Under the pieces are notes generated by a model. It searched no databases. It saw only the letters and a list, made by a program, of their open reading frames with translations, and was not told where the DNA came from. Made by a program: the position numbers and the translations under genes. From Curtobacterium sp. MCBA15_009 (GTDB taxonomy: Bacteria > Actinomycetota > Actinomycetes > Actinomycetales > Microbacteriaceae), in the NCBI RefSeq assembly GCF_001864895.1, contig NZ_MJGO01000037.1, positions 170,759-234,758 of the forward strand: a stretch of DNA of 64,000 bases, in the 5' to 3' direction. Below are positions 14,401 through 21,638 of this stretch, in pieces (the first letter of the stretch is position 1; each line of letters starts with the position of its first letter).

Positions 14401-14981
14401 CGCGACGGGATCACACGGGCGGAGTAGATGTCCTTGTCGGAGGTCTTCTCCTGCTGGCGCTCGAAGTACACACCGGGGGAACGGACGAGCTGCGACACGA
14501 CGACGCGCTCGGTGCCGTTGATGATGAACGTGCCGCGTTCGGTCATGAGCGGGAAGTCGCCCATGAAGACCGTCTGCGTCTTGATCTCACCCGTCATGTG
14601 GTTCATGAACTCGGCGTTGACGTACAGCGGGGCGGCGTAGGTCTTGCCGCGCTCCTTGCAGTCGTCGATCGAGTACTTCGGGTCCTCGAGCTCGGGAGCC
14701 GTGAACGAGAGCTGCATGGTCTCGCCGAGGTCCTCGATCGGGGAGATCTCCTCGAAGATCTCCTCGAGGCCGGAGTGCAGGGCGAGGTCGGTGCGACCCT
14801 GCTCCTGTCCCTCTGCGAGACGGGCCTTCCAGACGTCGTTGCCGACGAGCCAGTCGAAGCTCTCCGTCTGGAGTGCGAGCAGATCAGGAACCGTGAGGGT
14901 GTCCGTGATCTTGGCGAACGAGAGTCGCGAGTGGTTGCGACCGTTCTTGGGGTTGGTGGATGCGTTGGGCGCAGCAGCCAA
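11493..14981 (-). CDS. rpoB: DNA-directed RNA polymerase subunit beta
   Basis: RpoB (1162 residues) is the second large catalytic subunit of RNA polymerase. All core blocks are visible: LVRSPGVYF, the rifampicin pocket around residues 415-445 ([18 protein letters not shown], then [14 protein letters not shown]) with no known resistance substitution, [14 protein letters not shown], and the C-terminal [19 protein letters not shown]. The start is taken as TTG at 14979-14981 (MAAAPNAS), with GGAGG eight nucleotides upstream. The open frame continues 85 codons further but lies within the leader and does not resemble RpoB. A strong promoter lies about 285 nt upstream. Confidence 0.97.
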   Translation of the reverse strand: MAAAPNASTNPKNGRNHSRLSFAKITDTLTVPDLLALQTESFDWLVGNDVWKARLAEGQEQGRTDLALHSGLEEIFEEISPIEDLGETMQLSFTAPELEDPKYSIDDCKERGKTYAAPLYVNAEFMNHMTGEIKTQTVFMGDFPLMTERGTFIINGTERVVVSQLVRSPGVYFERQQEKTSDKDIYSARVIPSRGAWLEFEIDKRDQVGVRIDRKRKQSVTVFLKALGLTSEEIMDEFQGFASIESTLEKDAILTKEEALKDIYRKLRPGEQVAAEAARALLDNFYFNPKRYDLAKVGRYKVNRKLGIDAPLSDSVLTVKDIVATIKYLVSLHAERTTIDGVRDGEPVQLRLDVDDIDHFGNRRIRAVGELIQNQVRTGLSRMERVVRERMTTQDIEAITPQTLINVRPVVAAIKEFFGTSQLSQFMDQNNPLAGLTHKRRLSALGPGGLSRERAGVEVRDVHPSHYGRMCPIETPEGPNIGLIGSLASFGRINSFGFIETPYRRVVNGEVTKTIDYLTASEEDDFVVAQANAPLTSDFHFADDKVLVRKKGGEVELVAKDEVDYMDVSPRQMVSVATSLIPFLEHDDANRALMGANMQRQAVPLLRSESPLVGTGMEGYTAIDAGDVVTADKAGVVSEVSADAVTLQLDEGGTQTYYLRKFDRSNQGTSYNHRVVVSAGERVEQGEVIADGPATENGELALGKNLLVAFMPWEGYNYEDAMILSQNLIKDDTLSSIHIEEYEVDARDTKLGKEEITRDLPNVSPDLLADLDERGIIRIGAEVRPGDILVGKVTPKGETELSAEERLLRAIFNEKSREVRDTSLKVPHGEEGTIIGVKVFDAQDGDDELGSGVNQRVVVYIAQKRKITAGDKLAGRHGNKGVISTILPVEDMPFLADGTPVDIVLNPLGVPGRMNFGQVLEIHLGWLAKQGWNVEGIQEWAADLPEAARSAEPGTKVATPVFDGAYEREIEGLLDSTLPNRDGERLIGSSGKAQLFDGRSGEPFPEPVSVGYMYILKLHHLVDDKIHARSTGPYSMITQQPLGGKAQFGGQRFGEMEVWALEAYGAAYALQELLTIKSDDILGRVKVYEAIVKGENIQEPGIPESFKVLMKEMQSLCLNVEVLSADGQAVSLRDTDDEVFRAAEELGINISSRFESSSVDDI

Positions 14982-15271
14982 GGGTGTGACCTCCGTAGGC
15001 CCCGTCGGGCCGACACTGACGAAGCAGTGTGTAGGTGAGTGGATTGATCGCTCGGCGATCCCCGAAGAGTCCGTGCCCTGTGACCACGCCGACGCGTGCC
15101 GGACGCAGGACGTCGGTGCACGTGTGGGATGATCTCCGTGAGCGGTACCCGCCGCCATATACGGGTCCGGCTGCACCAGGGCGGAGAAGAACCTGGTTGT
15201 GTGGACCAGGCTCAGAGGACTCTGCGTCGACCGCAATATGACGACACGGATGCCAGGGAGCGCGAACTGTC
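14982..15271 (-). other. rpoBC 5' leader
   Basis: Downstream of the predicted promoter about 285 nt separate transcription start from the rpoB TTG. No gene is recognised here. The minus-strand frame is open across the leader, but its composition does not suggest a conserved protein. With the promoter it accounts for the gene-free stretch 14982-15351. Confidence 0.55.
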
Positions 15272-15301
15272 ATCATAGGTCGCGTCGGAGCGTGCTGTCC
15301 A
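15272..15301 (-). promoter_or_regulatory. rpoB-rpoC promoter
   Basis: On the minus strand a -35 TGGACA (15296-15301) and a -10 TATGAT (15272-15277) are separated by 18 nt, each one base from the housekeeping sigma consensus. It is the best promoter match noted in the window. Confidence 0.75.
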
Positions 15302-15324
15302 GTCCTGGCTTGACCGGATTCGGC

Positions 15325-15344
15325 GCGGGCGTGTATAAGCCCGC
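15325..15344 (-). terminator. Short hairpin after the PH-like membrane protein gene
   Basis: Arms GCGGGC / GCCCGC with an 8-nt loop lie just past the stop at 15352. The stem is only 6 bp, so termination is uncertain. On the plus strand the same bases resemble a promoter. Confidence 0.35.
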
Positions 15345-15351
15345 CACCTGC

Positions 15352-15921
15352 TCAGCCGAGGCGTTCCCGCTCGACGCCCGCCGTGCCTCCAGACCGGCCC
15401 TGCGGCCCCGCCAGTGCACGGAAGACGCCCTCGGGTCGGCGGGTGCGCACGAAGGTCCGGCGACCGCGGTCGTCGGTGAACTCGATGCCCAGCCCCGGCG
15501 TGAGGATCAGCGCGCGGACGCCGCGACGGAACCGCAGACCGATGCCGCCGTACGTGGCGGCGTCCGCCTCGACGAGGCGCACGTCCGCGATGCGTCGACG
15601 CGGGATCCGGCGGGGCGGCAGCGGACGGAAGTGCAGGACCACGTGGTCCGCGGTGACGGTGCAGCCGGAGCGGGCGAGCAGCAACAGCAGGCCGACGACC
15701 ACGCCGAGGACCCCCGGCAGCACGAGCGCGCTCTCCGGGGCCTCGCCGGGCCAGCCGAGGACCGCGGCGGTGAGCGCGGCGCCCGCGACGAACAGGACGG
15801 CGCCGGTGGCGCGCATCCAGGCCGGGGCCGGTTCGCGGTCGGTGTGGACGGGTCGGGGGACGTGGACCGCCCGGGGGCGGGCGGCGCGTGCGGTGGGCAC
15901 GCTCATGGTGTCGGCGGTCAT
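15352..15921 (-). CDS. Two-helix membrane protein with PH-like cytoplasmic domain
   Basis: The 189-residue product has a basic N-terminal tail, two closely spaced hydrophobic helices (about 50-72 and 76-97, GAVLFVAGAALTAAVLGW and LVLPGVLGVVVGLLLLLA), then a beta-rich domain with VTADHVVLHFRPLPPRRIPRRRIADVRL. This layout resembles small actinobacterial membrane proteins with bacterial PH-like domains. The start MTADTMSV is chosen because AGGAG lies six nucleotides upstream; a second ATG at 15906 is possible. No enzymatic motif is seen and the role is unknown. It sits upstream of rpoB but is separated from it by the rpoB promoter. Confidence 0.65.
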   Translation of the reverse strand: MTADTMSVPTARAARPRAVHVPRPVHTDREPAPAWMRATGAVLFVAGAALTAAVLGWPGEAPESALVLPGVLGVVVGLLLLLARSGCTVTADHVVLHFRPLPPRRIPRRRIADVRLVEADAATYGGIGLRFRRGVRALILTPGLGIEFTDDRGRRTFVRTRRPEGVFRALAGPQGRSGGTAGVERERLG

Positions 15922-16263
15922 GCGGGTCTCCTGCGGACAGGGCGTGCTGGTGCTCGACGGCCAGCGCTCGCGGGTGACCGGAAGGGGGCGTGCTGCGCAC
16001 GCCGACGGCGCGCACGCTCGAGCGGTGGGGGCGCTCACGGGCACGTCGTGGTCGCGGGGAGGACGGACGCTCGGGGTGTGGGGCCCCGGGCCTCGACGCC
16101 TTCGACGCGACGACTGCGGTCAGAATACCGAGCGTGGCTTGGCATCTGCTGTCCGTCGGTGGCCTCCCGGGAGGCCCGCCCCGCGTCCGCCCCGCAGGTC
16201 GCGGCGGGACCGTGGTCGGCACCGTGATCGCGGCGCGTCCGCCGGTGGTGTTCGATTGACGAC
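15922..16263. other. Intergenic region between divergent genes
   Basis: These 342 bases separate the divergent genes at 15921 and 16264. A TATTCT hexamer on the minus strand (16122-16127) could be a -10 box for the membrane protein gene but lacks a good -35. No conserved ORF, RNA gene or long repeat was recognised. Confidence 0.5.
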
Positions 16264-17106
16264 ATGGCTGATGCGTTCGACGGGTTCCGGATCGGTGCGG
16301 GGCACTCCGTGATCGAGCCGGACCGGCACCGTCCCGGTTCGTTCACGCTCGTGGTCGACGGCACCCCGCAGTCGCACGTCGACCTCGACGACCCGACGCA
16401 CCTGGCGTTCGAGTACATCCGCCGGATCGGGCACGCGATCGACCTGCTGCCGGAGGGGCCGATCACGGCGCTGCACCTCGGCGCCGGCGCGCTGACGCTC
16501 CCCCGCTACGTCGCGGTGACCCGGCCGGGCTCGCGCCAGCAGGTCGTCGAGCTCGAACGCGACCTGGTCGACCACGTCCGCGAGGCCCTGCCGTTCCCGC
16601 GCGGGGCCTCGATCCGCGTCCGGTACGGCGACGCCCGCGAGGTCCTGTCGAAGCTGCCCGCCGGCCTGCACGGCACGGTCGACCTGGCCGTCGTCGACGT
16701 CTTCGGCGGGTCACGGATCCCGGCGCACGTGACGAGCGTCGAGTTCTACCGCTCGGTGGCCGAGTTCCTGTCACCCACGGGCGTCGTCGCGGTCAACGTC
16801 GCCGACGGTGCGGGGCTGGCCTTCGCGCGGGGGCAGGCCTCGACGCTGCAGTCGGTGCTGCCGTCGGTCGCGGCCGTCGCGGACACCGGGATGCTCAAGG
16901 GCCGGCGGTTCGGCAACATCGTGCTGCTCGGCTCACCGACGGAGCTGCCGGTGGCGGACATGCCGCGGCGGTACTCGTCCGACCCGATGCCGGCGAAGGT
17001 CGTGCACGGCGCCGAGCTGCGGGCGTTCGTCGCCGGAGCGCCGATCGTGACCGACGCGACCGCGGTGGCGTCGCCGGAGCCGAACCGGAGCGTGTTCGGG
17101 GGCTGA
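16264..17106 (+). CDS. Spermidine synthase-like methyltransferase-fold protein
   Basis: The 280-residue product has the Rossmann core of spermidine synthases: ALHLGAGALTLPRYVA (glycine-rich cofactor loop), QQVVELERDLVDHVRE (acidic end of beta-2), RVRYGDAREVLSKLP and DLAVVDVFGGSRIPAHVTSVEFY, corresponding to the active-site D-x-F/Y region. Actinobacteria carry many such soluble homologues annotated as spermidine synthase although aminopropyl transfer is unproven for most of them. A polyamine-pathway neighbour such as speD is absent, so a true polyamine role is doubtful. The ATG at 16264 has no clear ribosome-binding site. Confidence 0.78.
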   Translation: MADAFDGFRIGAGHSVIEPDRHRPGSFTLVVDGTPQSHVDLDDPTHLAFEYIRRIGHAIDLLPEGPITALHLGAGALTLPRYVAVTRPGSRQQVVELERDLVDHVREALPFPRGASIRVRYGDAREVLSKLPAGLHGTVDLAVVDVFGGSRIPAHVTSVEFYRSVAEFLSPTGVVAVNVADGAGLAFARGQASTLQSVLPSVAAVADTGMLKGRRFGNIVLLGSPTELPVADMPRRYSSDPMPAKVVHGAELRAFVAGAPIVTDATAVASPEPNRSVFGG

Positions 17107-17203
17107 CCACCGGCGGGCCCCGGGTTCCGGACAGCGGTGGGGGCGGCTGTCAGGATGGACAGCACGACCGTGCACGAGCACGACCGAGCGATGGGAACCC
17201 CCG

Positions 17204-17917
17204 ATGACGAACGACGACCGGAGCAACGAGGACCGCGCGGGCGACGGCCGGACGCCGGACTGGAACGGTTCGCCGCAGCAGCCCGCCGCCGACGCGCCCC
17301 GCTACGGCGAGCGCACCGACGCGGCACCGGGCTCGGCGCCGCAGTACGGCGAGCAGCAGTACGGCCAGCCCCAGTACGGACAGCAGCACGGCCAGCAGCA
17401 GTACGGGCAGCAGCACGACCACGGGCAGCAGCAGTACGGGCAGCAGCAGTACGCCGCGGCGCCGACGCACGACGGCGGAGCGCCCTCGTGGCAGGGCTAC
17501 GAGGAGCCGAAGGCCAAGAAGAAGACCCTCGGCGTCGTCGCGTTCGTGCTCGGGCTGCTCTCGCTCGTGATCGGGGTCATCGGCGGCTACCTGCTCGGCT
17601 CCGGCCTCGTCAGCGGCGACGTGATCGACACCCTGCGTCAGGGTGCGGACGGCTCGACGCTCGACCAGTCGGAGGTCCAGCAGCAGCTGCTGAACGACCC
17701 GGCGGTTCGCTCGCAGCTCGTCACCGCGTTCGCCGTGATCGGCGTCGCGGCGCTGCTCGGCCTCTGGGCACTCGTGCAGGGCATCGTCGCCGCCGTGACC
17801 AAGCGCGGTCGTGGATGGGGCATCTTCGCGATCGTCCTGGCCGTCGTGGCGACGATCGCGACGTTCGTCGTCTACATCGGTGTCGTCGCTGCTGCCGCAG
17901 CCGGCGCCGTTTCCTGA
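17204..17917 (+). CDS. Membrane protein with QYGQ-repeat N-terminus
   Basis: The 237-residue product has a disordered N-terminus (1-100) dominated by about eight QYGQ/QQYGQ units between residues 45 and 85. This is followed by a lysine stop-transfer patch (KAKKKT) and three hydrophobic helices (about 106-130, 172-197, 205-235). The repeat region is rich in Gln, Tyr and Gly like low-complexity segments that self-associate. Similar DUF4190-like small membrane proteins with QP/GY-rich tails are common in Actinobacteria, usually without known function. A strong hairpin terminator follows directly. Confidence 0.7.
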   Translation: MTNDDRSNEDRAGDGRTPDWNGSPQQPAADAPRYGERTDAAPGSAPQYGEQQYGQPQYGQQHGQQQYGQQHDHGQQQYGQQQYAAAPTHDGGAPSWQGYEEPKAKKKTLGVVAFVLGLLSLVIGVIGGYLLGSGLVSGDVIDTLRQGADGSTLDQSEVQQQLLNDPAVRSQLVTAFAVIGVAALLGLWALVQGIVAAVTKRGRGWGIFAIVLAVVATIATFVVYIGVVAAAAAGAVS

Positions 17918-17930
17918 CCGAGACCGTCCT

Positions 17931-17966
17931 GAACGGCCCGTCGCGCTCCGGCACGGCGGGCCGTTC
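17931..17966 (+). terminator. Terminator of the QYGQ-repeat membrane protein gene
   Basis: Perfect 10-bp arms GAACGGCCCG / CGGGCCGTTC with a 16-nt loop begin 13 nt after the stop codon. Confidence 0.75.
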
Positions 17967-18055
17967 GGCTTGCCAGGCCCGTCGGCGCGCCGGTACCGCG
18001 CCCGGCCTGAGCAACCCCGAGCGCGTCGCACCGTCGGCTCCCGGCAGAGCGCGGC

Positions 18056-18061
18056 TACCCT
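18056..18061 (+). promoter_or_regulatory. -10 box of a probable leaderless transcript
   Basis: TACCCT ends seven nucleotides before the ATG at 18069, placing the transcription start at or next to the start codon. Confidence 0.5.
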
Positions 18062-18068
18062 CGAACCG

Positions 18069-18899
18069 ATGTCCCTCCCGCCCGATGACCGTCAGCAGCC
18101 CGACCCGTCCGACCGATCCCGCGAACCGCGCCACGCGGCTCCCGTGACGGCCGGGGTCAGCCCGGGCAGCACCTTCGCGCCCATCAGCCTCCGCCCCGCG
18201 GTGGACGCGGACGCCGTGCACCAGCGCCTCCGCGACCTCGGGCAGAGCCGCAGCACCGATGCCCTCGCCGAGCGAGCGGAGCTCCTCCGCCTGCTGGGCC
18301 GCCTCGACGAGTCGCTCGTCGTCGCCGAGGAGGTCTTCCGCCTCGCGATGTTCACCGGGGAGCGCCAGGACAAGGTCGCCGCCCGCATCCGCCGTGCGCA
18401 CGTGCTGCACGACCTCGGCCGGCACGAGCGCGCCGCGTCCGAGGCCGCCCTGGCACGGGACACCGCCGCGACCGAGGAGTGGCCCGAGCTCGAGGGCGCC
18501 GCCGCCGAGATCGAGGGCTGGTCGCTGTTCGAGGTCGACCGCTTCGACGAGGCCCGTGCCGCCCTGTCGCGTGCCTACCAGGCCTTCCGCCAGGCCGGCG
18601 CCCCGTCAGAGCGCACCGACGCCCTGCGCACCGCGGTGGAGGCCGCGATGCGCGCGTCCATCTCGAACCCGACGGAGTCCGCCGACAAGCCCCGGACGGC
18701 GCGGGAGATCGCCGCCCGGCGGTCCGAGGACGATGAGCCGACGACCCGTGTCGCCGAGCCGGTCAAGCAGGTCCCGCCGATCCGTCGCCGCGTGCTCGGC
18801 GCCCCGGACGCCGCGCGGACCGAGGCGGACGACATCTGGGGCCGGATCGCGGCCCGGGCGGCGAAGAAGGGCCAGGCCGACCCCCGCGCCGAGCAGTGA
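18069..18899 (+). CDS. TPR-like helical protein
   Basis: The 276-residue protein has a disordered start (1-45), a helical core (about 55-190) with TPR-like pairs such as ALAERAELLRLLGRLDESLVVAEEVFRLA and AAAEIEGWSLFEVDRFDEARAALSRAYQAFRQAG, and a charged tail. TPR arrays mediate protein contacts; no catalytic motif is present. The start at 18069 fits the -10 box just upstream and excludes an N-terminal stretch that lies in the preceding gene's terminator. Its stop overlaps the GTG of the SprT-like gene by four bases (GTGA), so the two are probably translated together and may work on the same substrate. Confidence 0.65.
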   Translation: MSLPPDDRQQPDPSDRSREPRHAAPVTAGVSPGSTFAPISLRPAVDADAVHQRLRDLGQSRSTDALAERAELLRLLGRLDESLVVAEEVFRLAMFTGERQDKVAARIRRAHVLHDLGRHERAASEAALARDTAATEEWPELEGAAAEIEGWSLFEVDRFDEARAALSRAYQAFRQAGAPSERTDALRTAVEAAMRASISNPTESADKPRTAREIAARRSEDDEPTTRVAEPVKQVPPIRRRVLGAPDAARTEADDIWGRIAARAAKKGQADPRAEQ

Positions 18900-19387
18900 C
18901 GGCCCTCGACGCCGTGCGACTGCGCGCCGAGGAGCTCATCGCGGAGCACCTCGGCACCGGCACCTGGACGTTCGGGTTCGACCACGCGAAGACCCGTGCC
19001 GGGCAGTGCGACTTCGCCCGTCGGCGCATCACGGTGAGCCGGCACCTGGCGGCACGGTTCTCCGACGACGACGTCGAACAGGTGCTGCTGCACGAGGTCG
19101 CCCACGCGCTCGCCGGGCCCCGAGCCGGCCACGGAGCCGGGTGGAAGCGGACCGCGAGCGCCCTCGGTTACACCGGCTCCCGCCTGCACGACGGCCCGAT
19201 CGCCAGCGAGCTCGCCCCGTGGATCGGCGTCTGTCCGGCCGGACACGAGCACTTCCGCTACCGCACGCCCACGCGCCAGCTGGCCTGTGCGCGGTGCTCG
19301 CGACGGTTCGACAGCCGCAACGTCATCGCGTGGCGGCGCCGGACCGCCGCCGACGCCCCGACGACGGTGTCCGCGCCTACCGCATGA
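18896..19387 (+). CDS. SprT-like zinc metalloprotease-fold protein
   Basis: The 163-residue product carries the zincin motif HEVAHALAG (about residues 65-73), with a downstream GAGWKR helix, and a C-terminal zinc ribbon suggested by CPAGHEHFRYRTPTRQLACARC. This combination defines the SprT family, related to SPRTN proteases that degrade DNA-protein crosslinks in eukaryotes; bacterial members are little studied. The GTG start overlaps the stop of the preceding TPR-like gene, which decides this start. Protease activity is inferred from the intact HExxH only. Confidence 0.8.
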   Translation: MTALDAVRLRAEELIAEHLGTGTWTFGFDHAKTRAGQCDFARRRITVSRHLAARFSDDDVEQVLLHEVAHALAGPRAGHGAGWKRTASALGYTGSRLHDGPIASELAPWIGVCPAGHEHFRYRTPTRQLACARCSRRFDSRNVIAWRRRTAADAPTTVSAPTA

Positions 19388-19422
19388 CCCACTCCGCGCT
19401 CGGAGGCGCGCCGGTGAACCGT

Positions 19423-19428
19423 TAGCCT
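19423..19428 (+). promoter_or_regulatory. -10 box of a probable leaderless transcript
   Basis: TAGCCT ends six nucleotides before the ATG at 19435. No ribosome-binding site lies between box and start. Confidence 0.5.
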
Positions 19429-19434
19429 GGCCTG

Positions 19435-20130
19435 ATGCACACGGGGCAGCACATCCGCACGGACGCCGGATCCTCCTGGTTCTTCGACGCCGGTCGGATC
19501 GCGCTCGACTTCGCCCACACCGGCGGCTTCGCGGACGACCCGGACGGCCGCCGTCCCCGGTCCCAGCTCGGCGAGCTGCTCGCGAGCCCGGCCGACCTGG
19601 ACGAGTGGCTCGGCGACCACACCGAACCGATCGACGCCGGCGCGAGTGCCCGTGAGCTGCAGGACGCCCGCGCGCTCCGCGCCGCCATCGCACGCCTCGC
19701 CACCGCGGCGGCACCCGCCCCGGCGGCGACCGCAGCCGACCGCACCGCGGTCGCGGCGGGCCTGCGTGCCGGGACCGGCCGGACGCGCCCCGCGCCCGAC
19801 GACATCGACACCGTCAACCTGTTCGCCGCCCTGCCGGACGTGCCCCCGAGCCTCCCGGGTGGCCGCCGTCGCGCCGGGGCGAACCGCGTGCGCCTGGCAC
19901 AGGCCCTGTCGAGCGTCGCGCGCGACGCGGTCGCGCTCTTCAGCGAGGTCGGCTTCGACGACGTCGAGGCCGACGGCCGCGCCACCCGCCTGAGCCGCTG
20001 CTCGGCGGACGACTGCGGGCTCGTGTTCTACGACTCCTCGCGCGGCGGGACCCGACGCTGGTGCTCGATGCAGCGCTGCGGCAACCGGGCGAAGGTGCGG
20101 GCGCACCGCGCCCGTCGCGCCGCGGCCTGA
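19435..20130 (+). CDS. CGNR zinc-finger/ABATE-domain protein
   Basis: The 231-residue product has the N-terminal ABATE domain (FDAGRIALDFAHTGG... through about residue 150) and a C-terminal CGNR zinc finger, CSADDC...RRWCSMQRCGNRAKVRAHR (about 187-225), with four cysteines positioned to bind zinc. Proteins of this architecture are probable transcription regulators: the zinc finger is thought to bind DNA and the ABATE domain a ligand. No target can be named. The upstream -10 box suggests a leaderless message. A bidirectional terminator follows. Confidence 0.85.
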   Translation: MHTGQHIRTDAGSSWFFDAGRIALDFAHTGGFADDPDGRRPRSQLGELLASPADLDEWLGDHTEPIDAGASARELQDARALRAAIARLATAAAPAPAATAADRTAVAAGLRAGTGRTRPAPDDIDTVNLFAALPDVPPSLPGGRRRAGANRVRLAQALSSVARDAVALFSEVGFDDVEADGRATRLSRCSADDCGLVFYDSSRGGTRRWCSMQRCGNRAKVRAHRARRAAA

Positions 20131-20157
20131 CCTGCCGCGACGCCCCCGGAACGACGA

Positions 20158-20185
20158 AAGCGGCCCCGCACACGCGGGGCCGCTT
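20158..20185. terminator. Bidirectional terminator between the CGNR and Roadblock genes
   Basis: Perfect 12-bp arms AAGCGGCCCCGC / GCGGGGCCGCTT with a 4-nt loop sit between the convergent stops at 20130 and 20201. Confidence 0.9.
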
Positions 20186-20200
20186 CGTCGTGTCGGCGGA

Positions 20201-20560
20201 TCAGAACTGCAGAGCGCCCTCGACCGACTTGACCTTCATGCGCGCGAGCGCCAGGTTCGCCTTCGCACGGTCGAGCACGAAGTAGATGAAGACCTCGGGC
20301 TGCGCGGCGAGCGGGCGGATGATGTGGAACTGCGACGACAGCGTGATGAGGATGTCGTCGATCGAGTCGGCGAGGCCGAGCGAGCGCGCGGTCTTGAGCT
20401 TGGCGCGCACGACCTCGGTGTTGCCGGCGGCGGCGAGCTCGAGGTCGATGCCGGAGCCGGCGCCGCCGAGCAGCATGCCGGAGCCGCTGTCGACGACCGC
20501 GGCGGCCATGGCGCCGTCGACCGCGACGAGCTCGTTCAGGGAGTCGGTGATGGAGGACAT
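20201..20560 (-). CDS. Roadblock/LC7 domain protein (second copy of the cluster)
   Basis: The 119-residue product is a single Roadblock/LC7 fold (VAVDGAMAAAVVDSGSGMLLGG, then VEVFIYFVLDR-type strand EVFIYFVLDRAKANLALARMKV). Roadblock proteins dimerise and regulate small Ras-like GTPases, as MglB does for MglA. It is the last gene of a four-gene set, 74 nt after the first Roadblock gene, with an AAGGA ribosome-binding site upstream of the ATG. The two Roadblock proteins differ clearly in sequence and could form a heterodimer acting on the GTPase at 21072. Confidence 0.85.
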   Translation of the reverse strand: MSSITDSLNELVAVDGAMAAAVVDSGSGMLLGGAGSGIDLELAAAGNTEVVRAKLKTARSLGLADSIDDILITLSSQFHIIRPLAAQPEVFIYFVLDRAKANLALARMKVKSVEGALQF

Positions 20561-20634
20561 TCGGGTTTCCTTGTCGTTCGGTGCGGTCGACCGGTCCCGG
20601 GTCGGGTCCGATCGGTGGAGGGGCCGACGTCGGT

Positions 20635-21072
20635 TCAGAACGTGGCCGCGGTCGGGGTGCGCTGCGCCTGCGCGAGACCCTCGCCGATGCGGGTGGAGCA
20701 GCGGCGGGCCACGGTGAGCGCCTTGCCGAGCATCTCGTCGGTGTCGAAGAGCGCGGCGAGCACGATGGTGGAGCCGGGGATCCGCATCTGGATCAGGTGG
20801 CCGCGCTCGGCGGCGATGATCACGTACTCGCCGGCGCCCATCGCGAGCTCGCGGCCGACGGCCTCGCTCAGCGCCTGGATCGAGCTCGCCATGCTGGCGA
20901 AGCGGCCGCCGTCGGTGGCGGCGGCGTTCGACTCGGCGACGCGGACGACCTCGAAGCCGTCGTCGCTGAGCAGCGAGGCGGTGAGCAGCGAGCTCGCGGC
21001 CTCGCGCATCGCGGAGAGTTCGACCCGGCCGAGTTCGATGACGGCGGGGTCCTGGTGGGGGGCGGTGGACAT
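20635..21072 (-). CDS. Roadblock/LC7 domain protein (first copy of the cluster)
   Basis: The 145-residue product has a helical N-terminus (IELGRVELSAMREAASSLL), then a Roadblock/LC7 core (LLSDDGFEVVRVAES, RGHLIQMRIPGSTIVLAALFD) and a helix with TVARRCSTRIGEGLA. The ATG at 21072 overlaps the GTPase stop (TGATG), which fixes the start and suggests coupled translation. Roadblock proteins in actinobacterial conservons (CvnB) lie beside a GTPase (CvnD), and this pairing suggests the same partnership. No kinase domain is present. Confidence 0.85.
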   Translation of the reverse strand: MSTAPHQDPAVIELGRVELSAMREAASSLLTASLLSDDGFEVVRVAESNAAATDGGRFASMASSIQALSEAVGRELAMGAGEYVIIAAERGHLIQMRIPGSTIVLAALFDTDEMLGKALTVARRCSTRIGEGLAQAQRTPTAATF

Positions 21073-21638
21073 CAGCGGTGCACTTCCTGCGGGGGCGTCA
21101 TGGCCGCACGCATCTCGATGTTGGCGACGAGCGTCAGCAGCACCGTCGTCATCTGCTCGGTCCGTCGGGGGTCGACGGTGAAGACCGGCACGAGCATCTC
21201 GGGGTGGGCCGCCTGCAGCGCGTCGGACAGCGCCGCCGCGGTGATCCCGGGGGCGACGTCCGCCCGGGTGAGGCCGACGACGACGCCGCCGCGGTCGTAC
21301 AGGTCGCGGAACTCGTCGACGTACTCGATCAGCGAGGCGACCGGGTCCGGCGCGTCGGCGTTGACCAGCACGACGAGTCCGCGGGCGCGCTCCTGCAGGA
21401 TCTGCCACATGAAGTCGAACCGGCGCTGCCCGGGGATGCCGTACAGGCGCACCTTGTCGGTGTCGCCGACGGTGATCTCGCCGTAGTCGAGCGCGACGGT
21501 GGTGGTGTCCTTGTCGGCGGTCTCGCGGTCGGTGTTCGCGGCCTCGGTGCGGACGACCGGCACCTCGCTGAGCGCCTCGATCGCCGTGGTCTTGCCGGCG
21601 CCCATCGGGCCGGCGAACAGGATGACGTGCTCGGCCAT
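21072..21638 (-). CDS. CvnD/MglA-like small GTPase
   Basis: The 188-residue protein has a G1 loop GPMGAGKTT (residues about 10-18), a switch region with threonines (KDTTTVALDYGEI), a G3-like LYGIPGQRRFDFMWQ and a G4-like VGLTRADV in place of NKxD. These departures match the CvnD family of Streptomyces conservon GTPases (FGTPGQ and non-canonical G4) rather than classical Ras. Its start and stop each overlap the neighbouring gene in a TGATG arrangement, so stoichiometric expression with the Roadblock protein is likely. Nucleotide binding is well supported; hydrolysis and the effector are not known. Confidence 0.85.
   Translation of the reverse strand: MAEHVILFAGPMGAGKTTAIEALSEVPVVRTEAANTDRETADKDTTTVALDYGEITVGDTDKVRLYGIPGQRRFDFMWQILQERARGLVVLVNADAPDPVASLIEYVDEFRDLYDRGGVVVGLTRADVAPGITAAALSDALQAAHPEMLVPVFTVDPRRTEQMTTVLLTLVANIEMRAAMTPPQEVHR

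Noticed and set aside
14982..15236. N-terminal extension of RpoB by 85 codons
   Set aside because: It lies in the predicted leader, is not RpoB-like, and the TTG at 14981 has a good ribosome-binding site.
15310..15339. Plus-strand promoter-like TTGACC-N18-TATAAG
   Set aside because: No plus-strand gene follows for over 900 bases, and the -10 overlaps a small hairpin at the end of a minus-strand gene. Antisense transcription is possible but unsupported.
17340..17455. Short direct repeats that might be mistaken for a CRISPR or satellite array
   Set aside because: They encode QYGQ units in frame within a membrane protein gene; spacing is 9-15 nt and there are no spacers of CRISPR length.
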